Positions 17,153 to 27,607 are shown, numbered from the stretch's first letter. The stretch: DNA of 64,000 nt from Magnimaribacter mokuoloeensis (GCA_041860225.1 CP151794.1:372001-436000), one strand, 5' to 3'. Numbers and translations: made by a program. Notes: generated by a model from the letters alone, not told the origin.

Positions 17153-18133
17153 ATGGACGTTGTAAATTTTTTAAAAGAAAACACAAGAATTCCCGTAATA
17201 GGAGCGCCTTTATTCACTGTGTCTTATCCTGAACTTGTACTGGCTCAATGTAAAGCTGGAGTTGTGGGATCTTTTCCTGCTTTAAATGCTAGACCAGAAG
17301 AAAAATTAACTGAATGGATTTCTATGATGAAACAGGAATTAGCTGATTATCAAAAAGAAAATCCAGATGCAGTAGTTGCACCTTTTGCAGTTAACCAAAT
17401 ATGCCATCATTCAAATAATAGACTTGAACATGATATGGAAGTTTGCGTCGAGCATGAAGTTCCAATAATTATAACAAGTCTAAGAGCACCTAAATTTGTT
17501 GTAGATGCTGTGCATAGTTACGGCGGAGCAGTAATGCATGATGTAATTAATATTAGGCATGCTAAAAAAGCTATTGATGAAGGTGCAGATGGTTTGATCC
17601 TTGTCTGTGCTGGAGCTGGAGGTCATGCTGGAGCTTTGAGCCCTTTTGCTTTGGTTAGAGAAGTTAGAGAATTTTTTGATGGACCTGTAGCACTATCAGG
17701 AAGCATTTCTCATGGAGCCTCAATTTTATCTGCTCAAGCAATGGGAGCTGACTTCGCGTATATCGGAACACGATTCATAGCTACTCAAGAAGCAAATGCT
17801 AGTCAAGGGTACAAAGATATGATTGTAGAAAGTACAGCAAATGACATCATGTACTCACCAACTTTTACAGGTGTTCACGGCAATTATTTGAAGCCTAGTG
17901 TAGTAAATGCAGGATTGGATCCTGATAACTTGCCCTACGCCGATAAGCATGACATGAATTTCGGAAGCTCTGGGGCTAGTGGAGATAATCAAAAGAAGGC
18001 TTGGAAAGACATTTGGGGCTCGGGACAGGGTATAGGAAACCTTCACGATGTACCATCAGTCAAAGATGCAGTTGATGCTTTAGCTGAAGAGTACGAAGAA
18101 GCTAAAAAGGCTCTGGAAACTAATTCTGCTTGA
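17153..18133 (+). CDS. Nitronate monooxygenase (2-nitropropane dioxygenase family)
   Basis: The 326-residue protein is an FMN-dependent NPD-family TIM barrel. IPVIGAPLFTVSYPELVLAQ opens it, GLILVCAGAGGHAGALSP holds the probable active-site His, and GPVALSGSISHG plus ADFAYIGTRFIATQEANAS bind the FMN phosphate. Family members oxidise nitronates; some act as enoyl-ACP reductases (FabK), so the substrate is not certain. An AAGGA site precedes the ATG. It is the last gene of the 14217-18133 operon and abuts the convergent enoyl-CoA hydratase gene. Confidence 0.88.
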   Translation: MDVVNFLKENTRIPVIGAPLFTVSYPELVLAQCKAGVVGSFPALNARPEEKLTEWISMMKQELADYQKENPDAVVAPFAVNQICHHSNNRLEHDMEVCVEHEVPIIITSLRAPKFVVDAVHSYGGAVMHDVINIRHAKKAIDEGADGLILVCAGAGGHAGALSPFALVREVREFFDGPVALSGSISHGASILSAQAMGADFAYIGTRFIATQEANASQGYKDMIVESTANDIMYSPTFTGVHGNYLKPSVVNAGLDPDNLPYADKHDMNFGSSGASGDNQKKAWKDIWGSGQGIGNLHDVPSVKDAVDALAEEYEEAKKALETNSA

Positions 18134-18907
18134 TCATTCTCCAGTAAATTTAGGGTCTCTTTTTTCAAAGAAAGATAGAACAGCCTCTCTTCTATCTTTT
18201 GTTTCATGAGTTAGAAGAGTTTGATCGTAATCCATGTGCATTGTCGCATCGTCTGTTGCGTAAACTAATTCATTGACGCTATTTTTTATCATTTGAGCTG
18301 CCATAGGGGGTTTAGATGCGTACAGCTCTGCCATTTTTTTTGCAGCTTCCATGAGCTCGTCTTTGGGGTGCACTTCATCATAAAACCCCCATGAGAGTAG
18401 AGTTTCTGCATTTTCATTTTCTCCACCTATAACCATTTTTTTGGCTTTTGCAGGTCCAACTAATCTTACTGCCAAGGGTAAACCAAACCAATTTAAGTTA
18501 ATCCCTAAATTGATTTCTGGATAACCCAATAAAGCGTTATCCGAAGCAATTCTAAAATCACATGCTGATGCAATGCAGGCGGCTCCGCCTAGGCAATAAC
18601 CGTCTATTGCTGCAATGGTTATTTGGTTTACTTCAAAGAAAGAATATATTGCAGGCTTACCATAATTTTTTCTCCAAGCTTCAAGCTTAGACACAGGTTT
18701 TTGTTTTTCTTTTAAATCCGCCCCTGCAGAAAAATGATCTCCTTTACCCGCATATATTACAACCCTAGATTCCAGATCGTCGTTTAAGCTTAAATTTACT
18801 TCTGTAATTTCTTTTAAAACATCTATGCTCAGAGCATTCATTGTCTCTTCTCGATCTATAAAGACCCAACAAATGTGACCTTCCTTTTTTATGTCTATAT
18901 ATTTCAT
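18134..18907 (-). CDS. Enoyl-CoA hydratase/isomerase family protein
   Basis: The 257-residue protein shows the crotonase fold. GDHFSAGADLKEK forms the first oxyanion-hole segment, and AAIDGYCLGGAACIASACDFRIAS the second; YPEINLGINLNWFGLPLAVRLVG follows. It probably hydrates or isomerises an enoyl-CoA in fatty or amino acid catabolism. Its ATG overlaps the TGA stop of trxB (ATGA), so the two are translationally coupled, an unusual partner for thioredoxin reductase. Confidence 0.87.
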   Translation of the reverse strand: MKYIDIKKEGHICWVFIDREETMNALSIDVLKEITEVNLSLNDDLESRVVIYAGKGDHFSAGADLKEKQKPVSKLEAWRKNYGKPAIYSFFEVNQITIAAIDGYCLGGAACIASACDFRIASDNALLGYPEINLGINLNWFGLPLAVRLVGPAKAKKMVIGGENENAETLLSWGFYDEVHPKDELMEAAKKMAELYASKPPMAAQMIKNSVNELVYATDDATMHMDYDQTLLTHETKDRREAVLSFFEKRDPKFTGE

Positions 18908-19851
18908 AATTCCGCTAAATACTTTTCAGCATCTAGGGCAGCCATGCACCCAGATCCAGCAGAAGTTATTGCTTGTCGGTAAATATGGTCAGAAACATCT
19001 CCAGCAGCAAAAACTCCTGGAATGCTAGTTCCAGTGCTATTTCCATCTGTTCCAGATATGATTTTTAAGTAGCCATTTTCCATATCTATTTGGTCTACAA
19101 ATAAGTCAGTGTTGGGCTTGTGGCCAATAGCAATGAACAATCCAGATAGGCTTAGTTCTGTCTCACTTGAATCTTTGGTACTTTTTATCTTTATTCCATT
19201 GACTACAGCATCGTCGCCTAAAACTTCAACTAATTCATGGTCCCAGATTATTTTTACATTTCCTTCTTTTTCTTTCTTAAACAATCTCTCTTGAAGAATC
19301 TTTTCTGCTCTTAGTGAATCCCTTCTGTGTATTAACGTCACCGTGGAGCATAAGTTAGAGAGGTATAAAGCCTCTTCAACTGCTGTATTTCCTCCACCGA
19401 TTACAGCTACATCTTTATCTTTATAGAAGAAACCGTCGCAAGTAGCGCAAGCGCTGACACCTTTGCCCATATAGGCTTGTTCACTATCCAGTCCTAAATA
19501 CTGAGCAGAAGCACCTGTAGCTATTATTAAAGAATCAGATATGTAGGAATTCACATTTCCAGTTAGGGTAAACGGTTTAGAGGACAGATCTGTTGATTCA
19601 ATGTGGTCAAAAATCACTTCAACTTCCAACGATTCAACATGTTTTAACATTCTATCCATTAGTTCCGGCCCTTGAAGACCATCACTATCTCCTGGCCAAT
19701 TCTCAACATCAGTAGTAGTTGTTAGCTGACCCCCTTGTTCCATACCTGTTACTAAACAAGGCTCTAAACCAGCTCTAGCAGCATAAACAGCAGCAGTGTA
19801 TCCCGCTGGACCTGAACCTAAAATTACAAGTTTTCTTTTAATACTTTCCAT
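18904..19851 (-). CDS. trxB: Thioredoxin reductase
   Basis: The 315-residue flavoprotein has the FAD motif GSGPAGYTAAVYAARAG near the start and the redox-active CATC at Cys135-Cys138, the same positions as in E. coli TrxB. The NADPH motif is VIGGGNTAVEEALYLS, and GVFAAGDVSDHIYRQAITSAGSGCMAA closes the FAD site. It transfers electrons from NADPH to thioredoxin in the cytoplasm. It is transcribed away from ftsK and is coupled to the downstream enoyl-CoA hydratase gene. Confidence 0.96.
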   Translation of the reverse strand: MESIKRKLVILGSGPAGYTAAVYAARAGLEPCLVTGMEQGGQLTTTTDVENWPGDSDGLQGPELMDRMLKHVESLEVEVIFDHIESTDLSSKPFTLTGNVNSYISDSLIIATGASAQYLGLDSEQAYMGKGVSACATCDGFFYKDKDVAVIGGGNTAVEEALYLSNLCSTVTLIHRRDSLRAEKILQERLFKKEKEGNVKIIWDHELVEVLGDDAVVNGIKIKSTKDSSETELSLSGLFIAIGHKPNTDLFVDQIDMENGYLKIISGTDGNSTGTSIPGVFAAGDVSDHIYRQAITSAGSGCMAALDAEKYLAEL

Positions 19852-19938
19852 AGCTTTAATTATATAGATATCCTTAAAAATTAGTTATTCGGATTAGAAC
19901 ATCTTCCTAATAAACTATACAATAGGTAAAACTTAGAT

Positions 19939-22311
19939 TTGTTAGTGGTTAAAAAGTCTCAAGCAACAAAGAAATCATCGAACCAAGCTGTTTCGGTATC
20001 CCGCATACGCTTAAATAAACTCATCTTAGATTCCTGGTTAATAATCCAAGGCTTTTTAGGTATTTTTGTACTGCTAGCTCTTTCAACATTTTCTCCACGG
20101 GACAGTGGCTGGAATACTCAGGTTTATTCTGTAGATAATATAAATGCAAATCAAATTTCTAATGCTGTAGGTAGTTGGGGGGCTTACCTAAGTGATTTTT
20201 TACTGACCATATTCGGTTATATGTCTTATCTGCTTGTTTATTGGCTTTTATGGCCTTTGGTAAGACATTTTTTCCTGTCAAGGAATAGAGTGCCTTTTTC
20301 CGATATATATACTGGATTATTAGGTATAAAGATCTTTGGTTGGATATTAGTGGTTATTTCGGGCTCAACTTTATTTTCACTGATAATGGAACCCGGAGTT
20401 AGTTTTCTTCCACAAGAGGGTGGTGGTTTAATCGGATCTCAAATCTCTTCAATATTTATTGTTCCTCTCAGTTTCATCGGAAGTTTGTTGTTATTTACTT
20501 CTACTCTCTTATTGGGTTTAACACTCTCTCTGGAGGTGTCGTGGGCAGCTTTAATAAGTAAATTACAGGAACTTCTTTTATCTTCAGGTTCAAATTTAGG
20601 TGAAAGATTATCTGATTTTCTGGCCTCTATAAAAGAAAGGCAGAAACTTCGACAAGAGAAGATTGAAAGACAAGAAAAGGTAATGGTTAATACGAAAGTA
20701 AAAGAACAAATTAAACCTGCTGAAGTTATAAAGCCTAAACCTTCCATAGAGACAAGTAAAAGAGCGGAACAAGAGAAGCAAACCGAGCTTTTTGAGTATA
20801 AAGAGTCCAGCGTGCCACCCAAGCTTTCATTGCTCGATGAAAAGAAACAAGAATTCTCAGATGAAACTTCAGAAGATTCCCTTCGCCGCCTTGGAGAGCT
20901 AGTTGTATCCAAGCTTGCTGAATACAATATCAATGATGTAGAGGTTGAATCCATTCAGCCAGGTCCTGTAGTTATAAGATTAGAGCTAAAGCTTCCCAGT
21001 GGTTTAAAGGTTAATCAAGTATCAAATATCAGCAAGGACCTTGCAAGATCCTTGGCTAAGACAAGCGTGAGAATAGTAGAAGTCATAGAAGGTAAAGATA
21101 CTATTGGCATCGAAGTACCTAGAGAAGATAGACAGCCTGTTTTACTGAGCGAAGTACTTTCTAGCAAAACTTATGATGAATCCAAAAGTCCAATCACAGT
21201 AGCTCTTGGAAAAGATATAAGCGGATCTGCGATTGTTGCTGATTTGGCTGCAATGCCACATTTATTAGTTGCAGGTACAACTGGTTCAGGTAAGTCAGTC
21301 GCAATAAATGCAATGTTGATCAGTATTCTTTATAAAGCAAGCCCAGAACAAGTAAGAATGATCCTTATAGATCCGAAAATGTTAGAGCTATCTGTTTATG
21401 AAGACATACCGCACCTGCTGGCACCCGTAATAACAGATATGAAAGAGGCTTCAAGTGGATTGCGATGGTGTGTTAATGAGATGGAAAGAAGATATAAATT
21501 AATGGCACATCTAGGAGTCCGCAATTTGAATGGTTATAACAAGAAAGTAAGTGATGCCGCTTCGTCTGGTGAGCCATTAAAAGATCCTACATGGAAGATA
21601 AATGAAGCCGAAGAGGGTGAAGAAGCCCCAGATTTAGAAGAACTTCCACTAATTGTTCTTGCTGTTGATGAGCTGGCTGATTTGATGATGGTGGTAGGAA
21701 AAACCGCTGAACAACTAATTGCTAGAATTGCACAAAAAGCTAGGGCAGCCGGTATTCATATGCTTTTAGCAACTCAAAGACCTTCAGTTGATGTAATTAC
21801 AGGATTAATTAAAGCGAACATATCTTCAAGAGTAGCTTTTCAAGTAGCATCTAAAATGGACTCGAGGGTAATTCTAGATCAAGGTGGTGCCGAACAACTT
21901 CTTGGAAAAGGAGATATGCTTTATCTTGCTCCAGGAACATCTATACCTCAAAGGGTTCATGGAGCTTTTGTGGGTGATGACGAAGTTCAAAGAGTGGCAG
22001 ATGATTGGAGACAAAGAGGCAAGGCTGAATATCTTGATGAAGTTACCAAAGAAGAGGGTGCTGTTTCCGGAATGCCTGGTATAGCATCTGAAGAAGATGC
22101 AGATGGAGAAAAAGATGAACTCTATGATGAAGCAGTAGCTTTTGTTGCCCAGTCTAGAAGAGCTTCAATATCAGCAGTACAACGCAGGCTAAGAATTGGT
22201 TACAACAGGGCAGCTAGAATGATAGAGACCATGGAAGAGGCTGGCGTTCTAAGCCCAATGGCTTCAAATGGCAACAGAGAAGTTTTGATTCCACCTCCGC
22301 CAGAAGATTAA
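19939..22311 (+). CDS. ftsK: DNA translocase FtsK
   Basis: The 790-residue protein has four or more N-terminal membrane helices (about residues 30-200), a charged linker (about 220-310), and the motor domain. Walker A is GTTGSGKS at about 446-453, and LIVLAVDELADLM is Walker B. The C-terminal winged-helix gamma domain (DELYDEAVAFVAQSRRASIS to the end) recognises KOPS-type sites. It pumps DNA and activates XerCD during division. The linker is short compared with E. coli. The start is TTG at 19939, or GTG at 19945; neither has a clear ribosome site. The order ftsK-lolA-serS matches gammaproteobacteria, except that rarA is absent. Confidence 0.96.
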   Translation: MLVVKKSQATKKSSNQAVSVSRIRLNKLILDSWLIIQGFLGIFVLLALSTFSPRDSGWNTQVYSVDNINANQISNAVGSWGAYLSDFLLTIFGYMSYLLVYWLLWPLVRHFFLSRNRVPFSDIYTGLLGIKIFGWILVVISGSTLFSLIMEPGVSFLPQEGGGLIGSQISSIFIVPLSFIGSLLLFTSTLLLGLTLSLEVSWAALISKLQELLLSSGSNLGERLSDFLASIKERQKLRQEKIERQEKVMVNTKVKEQIKPAEVIKPKPSIETSKRAEQEKQTELFEYKESSVPPKLSLLDEKKQEFSDETSEDSLRRLGELVVSKLAEYNINDVEVESIQPGPVVIRLELKLPSGLKVNQVSNISKDLARSLAKTSVRIVEVIEGKDTIGIEVPREDRQPVLLSEVLSSKTYDESKSPITVALGKDISGSAIVADLAAMPHLLVAGTTGSGKSVAINAMLISILYKASPEQVRMILIDPKMLELSVYEDIPHLLAPVITDMKEASSGLRWCVNEMERRYKLMAHLGVRNLNGYNKKVSDAASSGEPLKDPTWKINEAEEGEEAPDLEELPLIVLAVDELADLMMVVGKTAEQLIARIAQKARAAGIHMLLATQRPSVDVITGLIKANISSRVAFQVASKMDSRVILDQGGAEQLLGKGDMLYLAPGTSIPQRVHGAFVGDDEVQRVADDWRQRGKAEYLDEVTKEEGAVSGMPGIASEEDADGEKDELYDEAVAFVAQSRRASISAVQRRLRIGYNRAARMIETMEEAGVLSPMASNGNREVLIPPPPED

Positions 22312-22369
22312 TTTGAAAAAGCTTACATCAAATTATTCCATATCTCGTCTCTTGATCGGTATCTAGAAA

Positions 22370-22984
22370 ATGTTCTGTAAAATTCTCAATTCTTTTTTGT
22401 CAGTTATCATTTCTGGATCTCTATTAGCTTCAGATATAAAGGCAGATAATTTATTTCAATTTTTTGTAGATAAATACTTTTTAGAAACTAGTTTTACTCA
22501 AACTACTTCTATAGATTTTAAGGATCGCCAAATTCGAGGAAAATTGAATGCTACCAGGTCAGGAAACTTTAAAATTGAATACTTTGAACCCATGAAGGAA
22601 ATCATTTCTGCAGATGATAACTTTCTATATAAATTAGATATTGAACTCGAACAATTGGATATTGTTCCAAGAGAAGAATATTTAAAGGACACTCCAATAA
22701 ATATATTCATAACTGAACTAGAAGATTTAAATGATACTTATCTAGTGGAGTCCTGCATTAATGAGAATAACTCTGTTATTTGCACTATTACCACTAAAGA
22801 TTTAGATAGTTTTGTGGATAAGCTATTTCTAAAGTTTACCGCTAATAAACTTACTGAGCTGAGTTACTTAGACTCTTTTGGACAAAGTGTTACTCTTGAG
22901 TTTGACGAGATAAGCTGGAAAAAATTTGATGAAGCCAAGCTTTTAATTGAAACTCCAGAAGGAATAGATGTTGTTTATCACTAG
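22370..22984 (+). CDS. lolA: Outer-membrane lipoprotein carrier protein LolA
   Basis: The 204-residue protein has a signal peptide (about residues 1-20) and a LolA-like beta-barrel pattern: FTQTTSIDFKDRQIRGKLNATRSGNFKIEYFEP is the conserved N-terminal core, and LSYLDSFGQSVTLEFDEISW the C-terminal part. Identification rests equally on its place between ftsK and serS. It carries lipoproteins across the periplasm from the LolCDE complex, whose permease and ATPase genes are at 57928-59824. The sequence is divergent. Confidence 0.87.
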   Translation: MFCKILNSFLSVIISGSLLASDIKADNLFQFFVDKYFLETSFTQTTSIDFKDRQIRGKLNATRSGNFKIEYFEPMKEIISADDNFLYKLDIELEQLDIVPREEYLKDTPINIFITELEDLNDTYLVESCINENNSVICTITTKDLDSFVDKLFLKFTANKLTELSYLDSFGQSVTLEFDEISWKKFDEAKLLIETPEGIDVVYH

Positions 22985-23003
22985 GATTATTTAGAATATA
23001 GCT

Positions 23004-24278
23004 ATGCTTGACCCAAAGATACTCAGAAAAGATACCGCTAAGGTAATTCAAAATCTTAAAAGAAGAGGCTATGTTTTTGATGAATCACTGTGGAATGAGC
23101 TTGAAGAAAAAAGAAAAAAGTTACAGGGCTTTACTGAAGAGCAACAATCAGAATTAAACGATCTATCTAAAGCTATTGGTATTGGAAAGAAGAATTCTGA
23201 AGATACTAGTCTTATACAGAATCAGGCTACAGAACTAACTGCTCAAATTAAAGAACTTAGCGCTGAATTGGAAAGTTTATTAGAAGAAATTGATAATTTC
23301 GTATTGTCTATTCCAAATTTAATTGATGAGGATGTACCAGACGGAGCAGATGAGACAGAAAATATCGAAATTAGAAAAGAGGGAAAGCCCAGGGCATTTG
23401 CATTTACAGTCAAAGATCATCTCGAAATCGGAAGAAATCATGAAATAGACATGGAGGCTGGAGTAAGAATAACTGGTTCAAGATTTAAGGTACTTAGAAG
23501 TGATATTGCTCACCTTCAAAGGGCTCTAATCAATTTCATGATTGATACTCATGTAGATGAACATGGATACGAAGAAGTCTATGTTCCTTATATAGTAAAC
23601 AAAGATTCATTATTAGGAACAGGACAACTCCCTAAATTTGAAGAGGATTTATTTAAGATTAATAATGAAAGTAACTTTTATTTAACTTCAACTGCTGAAG
23701 TTCCTGTAACAAATCTCTTTAGAGATGAAATTTTAGAATCGAAAAACCTCCCTCTAAAATATGTCTGTCATACGCCTTGTTTTAGGAGTGAGGCCGGCAG
23801 CTATGGGAAAGATACAAGAGGTATCATGAGATTACATCAATTTGAAAAGGTTGAGCTGGTGCAAGCTGTAGAGGCAACAGATTCTGATGATGCCCTAGAA
23901 GAACTTACAAATCATGCTGAGAATATTTTAAAAAAACTAGAATTACCTTATCGAGTTGTTTCTTTATGTTCTGGAGATATAGGATTCTCATCATCCAAGA
24001 CATATGACTTAGAGGTTTGGGTTCCATCACAAGAAGCTTACAGAGAAATATCTTCGTGCTCAAATTTCAGGGACTTTCAAGCTAGAAGATTGAAGGCACG
24101 ATGGAAGGACACTAATGGAAAGAAACCTCAATTGATCAATACATTAAACGGTTCAGGCTTAGCTTTAAGTAGAACTGTTCTAGCTATATTAGAGAATTAT
24201 CAAGAATCCGATGGCTCTGTAACAATACCTGATGCCCTGAGGAGTTATATTGGAAAAGAAAGTATTTTAAAACCCTAG
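23004..24278 (+). CDS. serS: Seryl-tRNA synthetase
   Basis: The 424-residue protein has the long N-terminal coiled-coil arm (about residues 30-105, rich in Lys and Glu) and a class II catalytic core. TSTAEVPVTNLFRDEIL, CFRSEAGSYGKDTRGIMRLHQFEKVEL (motif 2) and NGSGLALSRTVLAILENYQ (motif 3) are diagnostic. It charges tRNA-Ser; the window also carries a tRNA-Ser(UGA) gene at 38782-38873. It lies 19 bases after lolA. Confidence 0.97.
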   Translation: MLDPKILRKDTAKVIQNLKRRGYVFDESLWNELEEKRKKLQGFTEEQQSELNDLSKAIGIGKKNSEDTSLIQNQATELTAQIKELSAELESLLEEIDNFVLSIPNLIDEDVPDGADETENIEIRKEGKPRAFAFTVKDHLEIGRNHEIDMEAGVRITGSRFKVLRSDIAHLQRALINFMIDTHVDEHGYEEVYVPYIVNKDSLLGTGQLPKFEEDLFKINNESNFYLTSTAEVPVTNLFRDEILESKNLPLKYVCHTPCFRSEAGSYGKDTRGIMRLHQFEKVELVQAVEATDSDDALEELTNHAENILKKLELPYRVVSLCSGDIGFSSSKTYDLEVWVPSQEAYREISSCSNFRDFQARRLKARWKDTNGKKPQLINTLNGSGLALSRTVLAILENYQESDGSVTIPDALRSYIGKESILKP

Positions 24279-24441
24279 AAAACCACAAATTTACCTTAAA
24301 ATTCTCAGAATCCTTGCCTTGTTAATGCCCTTGAGCAACTCTAGGAAAACTTTTACTTTTTCTTCTCGATTTTTATTTTATTTCTAACCAAAAGGTATAG
24401 AATGAAGATAACTTTTTGTCTAATTAATTTTGGGGTTAATT

Positions 24442-27400
24442 ATGAAACCAATCTTAAAAAGAATACTTCTTTTTTCATCTGTTTTTTGTCTGAGTCTACC
24501 TATTTTTTCTGATGTTGATACTACATCTGGTATGAGAGGTAGTGTTAATGTGCCCGGTGCAACAGTTGTCGCCGAGCATACACCAACAGGTATTACTAAG
24601 ACTACAACTACAGGTTCTTCTGGAAGTTTTTCACTTTCGTTTTTGCCTATCGGTGGCCCTTATACAGTAAAAGTTTCGGCACCTGGCTACAATTCTGAAT
24701 CTATTGATGGTCTATACCTGTCTTTAGGAGATCCATTGTCTTTTGGAGTTACTTTAACAAGTTCATCGGCAGCAGATGAAATAGTGGTGACTGCAAAACC
24801 CGCTGAAGCCTTCAAGATGGGAACCAGCACTCTTCTAACTAGAGATCAAATGGATGCTGTTCCAACAATTAACCGTTCTGTAGCTGATTTTGCAAAAATG
24901 GATCCAAGAGTTTCTGTTAACGGTGGTGTTGGTCGTGATGCAGAAATCAGTGTCATGGGAGCAAATACAAAATTCAATGACTTCACAATTGACGGTGTAA
25001 GCTTCAATGACCCTTTTGGCCTAAATGACAATGGATTCGGAACAATGAGAAATCCGGTCAGTATGGATTTTGTTGATCAAATATCAGTTGATATTACACC
25101 TTTCGATGTTTCGAGAGGAAATACTACTGGTGGATCAATAGCAGTAGTGACTAAATCAGGTTCCAATGAATTTCATGGCTCAGCTTTTTATCAAAACCGA
25201 GATGAAGGAAATGTTGGAGACTATTTGGGACAAGATTTCCCAGAATTTGAAGATGAAGTCATGGCCTTCACTTTCTCAGGTCCCATTATGCAAGATAGAC
25301 TGTTCTTCTTCGTTGGCTATGAAGAAAATACTAAATCACTACCCGGTTTATATGGAACAAAGGACAGTGGAGCACAGAACCCTGCGAGCGTCGTAACTAC
25401 AGCACTTGCTAATGAAATTAGACAATTCACTATAGATAATTACGGAGGTTATGACCCCGGTTATATCAATCTAGTGACCTTTGATGAAACACATGAGGAA
25501 TGGACTGTAAAATTAGATGCTGTTATCAGCGATGATCATAGGGCAACTTTAAATGTGTCTCACTCAGAGGATTTAACACCTCAAAGATACAATAATTGGT
25601 CCAGAACAGTATTTAGTAATAATTGGTATTACAAACCACCCGAAATAGATAGAGCATCTTTCACTCTCTATAGTGATTGGTCAGATAGGCTATCTACTAA
25701 ATTTAAATATACAAGTTATGAAATGGAAGAAGATGATGCTTCTTACGGAGATGATTTCTTCCCTGAAATGAATATAACTATTAGAGATTCAGTTACTGGA
25801 GAAAGTGATAACGTATTTTTAGGAGGTGACAGATATAGAGGAGCTAACTTAATAAACGTAGAGAGTGAATTCCTTACCTTCAAAGCTGACTATGATAACG
25901 ATGATCACTTATACACTGTTGGTTTTGAAAGAGATGATTCTGATGTTGTAAACCTATTTATAGCTCGATATAACGGAGAAGTTAGATTTAACAGCTTTGA
26001 AGATTATAAAAATGGTGTTTGGAGTAGGTTAAGAATACATGAACCTTATGCTGGACATAATGCTGTTGGCACTATGGCTGCTGATTTTGAAGTAGAAAAA
26101 ACTTCTATGTATATACAAGACAAATGGTTTGTTAATAATGATTTAACAGTAATGTTTGGACTTAGATATGATGCAGTAGAGACTCCTATAGCTCCGGCAA
26201 CAAATGTTAACTTTGTTAAAGAGTATGGCTTCTCTAATGCTTCCAAATTTGATTTTGACCTTATGCAACCTAGGTTCTCATTCAATATGAATGTAACAGA
26301 CCTATTTCAAAACAGACAGAAGGTCGTTGACGCTACTTTAAGAGGAGGAAGAGGGCTTTTCATGGGTAGAATACCGAGAGTATGGTTCGGTAATGCCTAT
26401 TCAAGAACAGGAGCAACAGGTGATTATCGTGGATGGTTTAGTAATTGTGCTGGTGATGAAAGCGTTACCAACTGTCCAGGAAATATGCCTAAAGGAGACC
26501 CTACAGCTTTCTGGCTAACTTCTCCCGATTCCAAGTACTCAATACCTGCAGCTGACAACCCTTACGGAGTGGCTCAAAGCACAGATCCAAATTTTGAAGC
26601 TCCTTCATCATGGAGAACAAGCTTAGGTCTAGATATTCTATTGGATAGTGGCTGGGACTTAACTTTAGAATATAACTTAGACCAAGTAAGACAAGCAGTA
26701 TTCTTTACTGATCTAGGATTAGAAAGAGAAGGTACTCTTGCTGATGGCAGAGGTATATATGGTGGTAGAGGTGATTATAGACTCACTAATACCGATAAAG
26801 GGGCAACCGAAGCTTGGACCTTTACAACTGCCAAACAATTTGGAGATATAAATTGGTTTGCTGGCTATACCAAGATGAGAGCAACCGATATTTTTGAATT
26901 AACAAGTGCTCAAAGTGAAAGTTCATACGGAAGATCTGTTAGAGCCGATGGTGAAAATATAGTAGCTGCTAGATCTAACTTTATGGCTGAGCATAAACTG
27001 ATCACCGGTCTTGATTATACAACTCAACTAATTGGAAACAACGATACAAGATTCTCTTTAGTCTACGTAAGAAAATCAGGCGAACCATATAGTGTGACCT
27101 TTGATGGGTACGATGATGCTTTTGCCAATGATCGAAGTGACGGTGGCTATGATGCTGCTTATATCCCAACAGGAGCTTCTGATCCTAATGTAGTCTTTGC
27201 TAGTGCCGCAGTTGCAGATGCAGTTATGGCTCATGTAAACGGCTCTGGATTAGCAGGCTACAAAGGTAGCATTGTTCCAAGAAATGCCTTCAACAGCCCT
27301 TGGACTTCATCTTTAGATTTGAGAATAACTCAAGATATTAACTTCATGGATGGCCATAAAGTAATACTTTATCTAGATATTACTAATGTTCTTAATCTTC

Positions 27401-27594
27401 TTGATGATGACAAAGGAATAATGAAAGAATATAGCAACAGAAGTAGACAAATTATTCTTGATGAAGACAATCCTTATGACTCTCAAGGACGCTATAACAT
27501 TGTTGGTGTTGATCCTGATGATGGATTGTTTGTTCGAAACAAGGACGGACAATCATCTTATCAATGGAACTTAGGCTTCAAGTATCAATTCTAA
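24442..27594 (+). CDS. Oar-like TonB-dependent receptor with carboxypeptidase-regulatory domain
   Basis: From the ATG at 24442 the protein has 1050 residues, with a signal peptide (about 1-23). A CarboxypepD_reg-like beta-sandwich (about 26-105, PGATVVAEHTPTGITKTTTT) comes next, then the TonB box DEIVVTA and a plug domain (about 115-250, VMGANTKFNDFTIDGVSFND). The rest is a large beta-barrel ending in YQWNLGFKYQF, with the terminal Phe needed for outer membrane assembly. This is the Oar/TonB receptor architecture. The ligand is unknown; large members may import peptides or glycans. A TTG 4 codons upstream is less likely as start. A terminator follows. Confidence 0.9.
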   Translation: MKPILKRILLFSSVFCLSLPIFSDVDTTSGMRGSVNVPGATVVAEHTPTGITKTTTTGSSGSFSLSFLPIGGPYTVKVSAPGYNSESIDGLYLSLGDPLSFGVTLTSSSAADEIVVTAKPAEAFKMGTSTLLTRDQMDAVPTINRSVADFAKMDPRVSVNGGVGRDAEISVMGANTKFNDFTIDGVSFNDPFGLNDNGFGTMRNPVSMDFVDQISVDITPFDVSRGNTTGGSIAVVTKSGSNEFHGSAFYQNRDEGNVGDYLGQDFPEFEDEVMAFTFSGPIMQDRLFFFVGYEENTKSLPGLYGTKDSGAQNPASVVTTALANEIRQFTIDNYGGYDPGYINLVTFDETHEEWTVKLDAVISDDHRATLNVSHSEDLTPQRYNNWSRTVFSNNWYYKPPEIDRASFTLYSDWSDRLSTKFKYTSYEMEEDDASYGDDFFPEMNITIRDSVTGESDNVFLGGDRYRGANLINVESEFLTFKADYDNDDHLYTVGFERDDSDVVNLFIARYNGEVRFNSFEDYKNGVWSRLRIHEPYAGHNAVGTMAADFEVEKTSMYIQDKWFVNNDLTVMFGLRYDAVETPIAPATNVNFVKEYGFSNASKFDFDLMQPRFSFNMNVTDLFQNRQKVVDATLRGGRGLFMGRIPRVWFGNAYSRTGATGDYRGWFSNCAGDESVTNCPGNMPKGDPTAFWLTSPDSKYSIPAADNPYGVAQSTDPNFEAPSSWRTSLGLDILLDSGWDLTLEYNLDQVRQAVFFTDLGLEREGTLADGRGIYGGRGDYRLTNTDKGATEAWTFTTAKQFGDINWFAGYTKMRATDIFELTSAQSESSYGRSVRADGENIVAARSNFMAEHKLITGLDYTTQLIGNNDTRFSLVYVRKSGEPYSVTFDGYDDAFANDRSDGGYDAAYIPTGASDPNVVFASAAVADAVMAHVNGSGLAGYKGSIVPRNAFNSPWTSSLDLRITQDINFMDGHKVILYLDITNVLNLLDDDKGIMKEYSNRSRQIILDEDNPYDSQGRYNIVGVDPDDGLFVRNKDGQSSYQWNLGFKYQF

Positions 27595-27607
27595 GAAGTC
27601 TCGACAT

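Noticed and set aside
19939..23003. Missing rarA between lolA and serS
   Set aside because: The gap of 19 bases has no remnant. Loss or relocation is common, so I do not list it as a finding.
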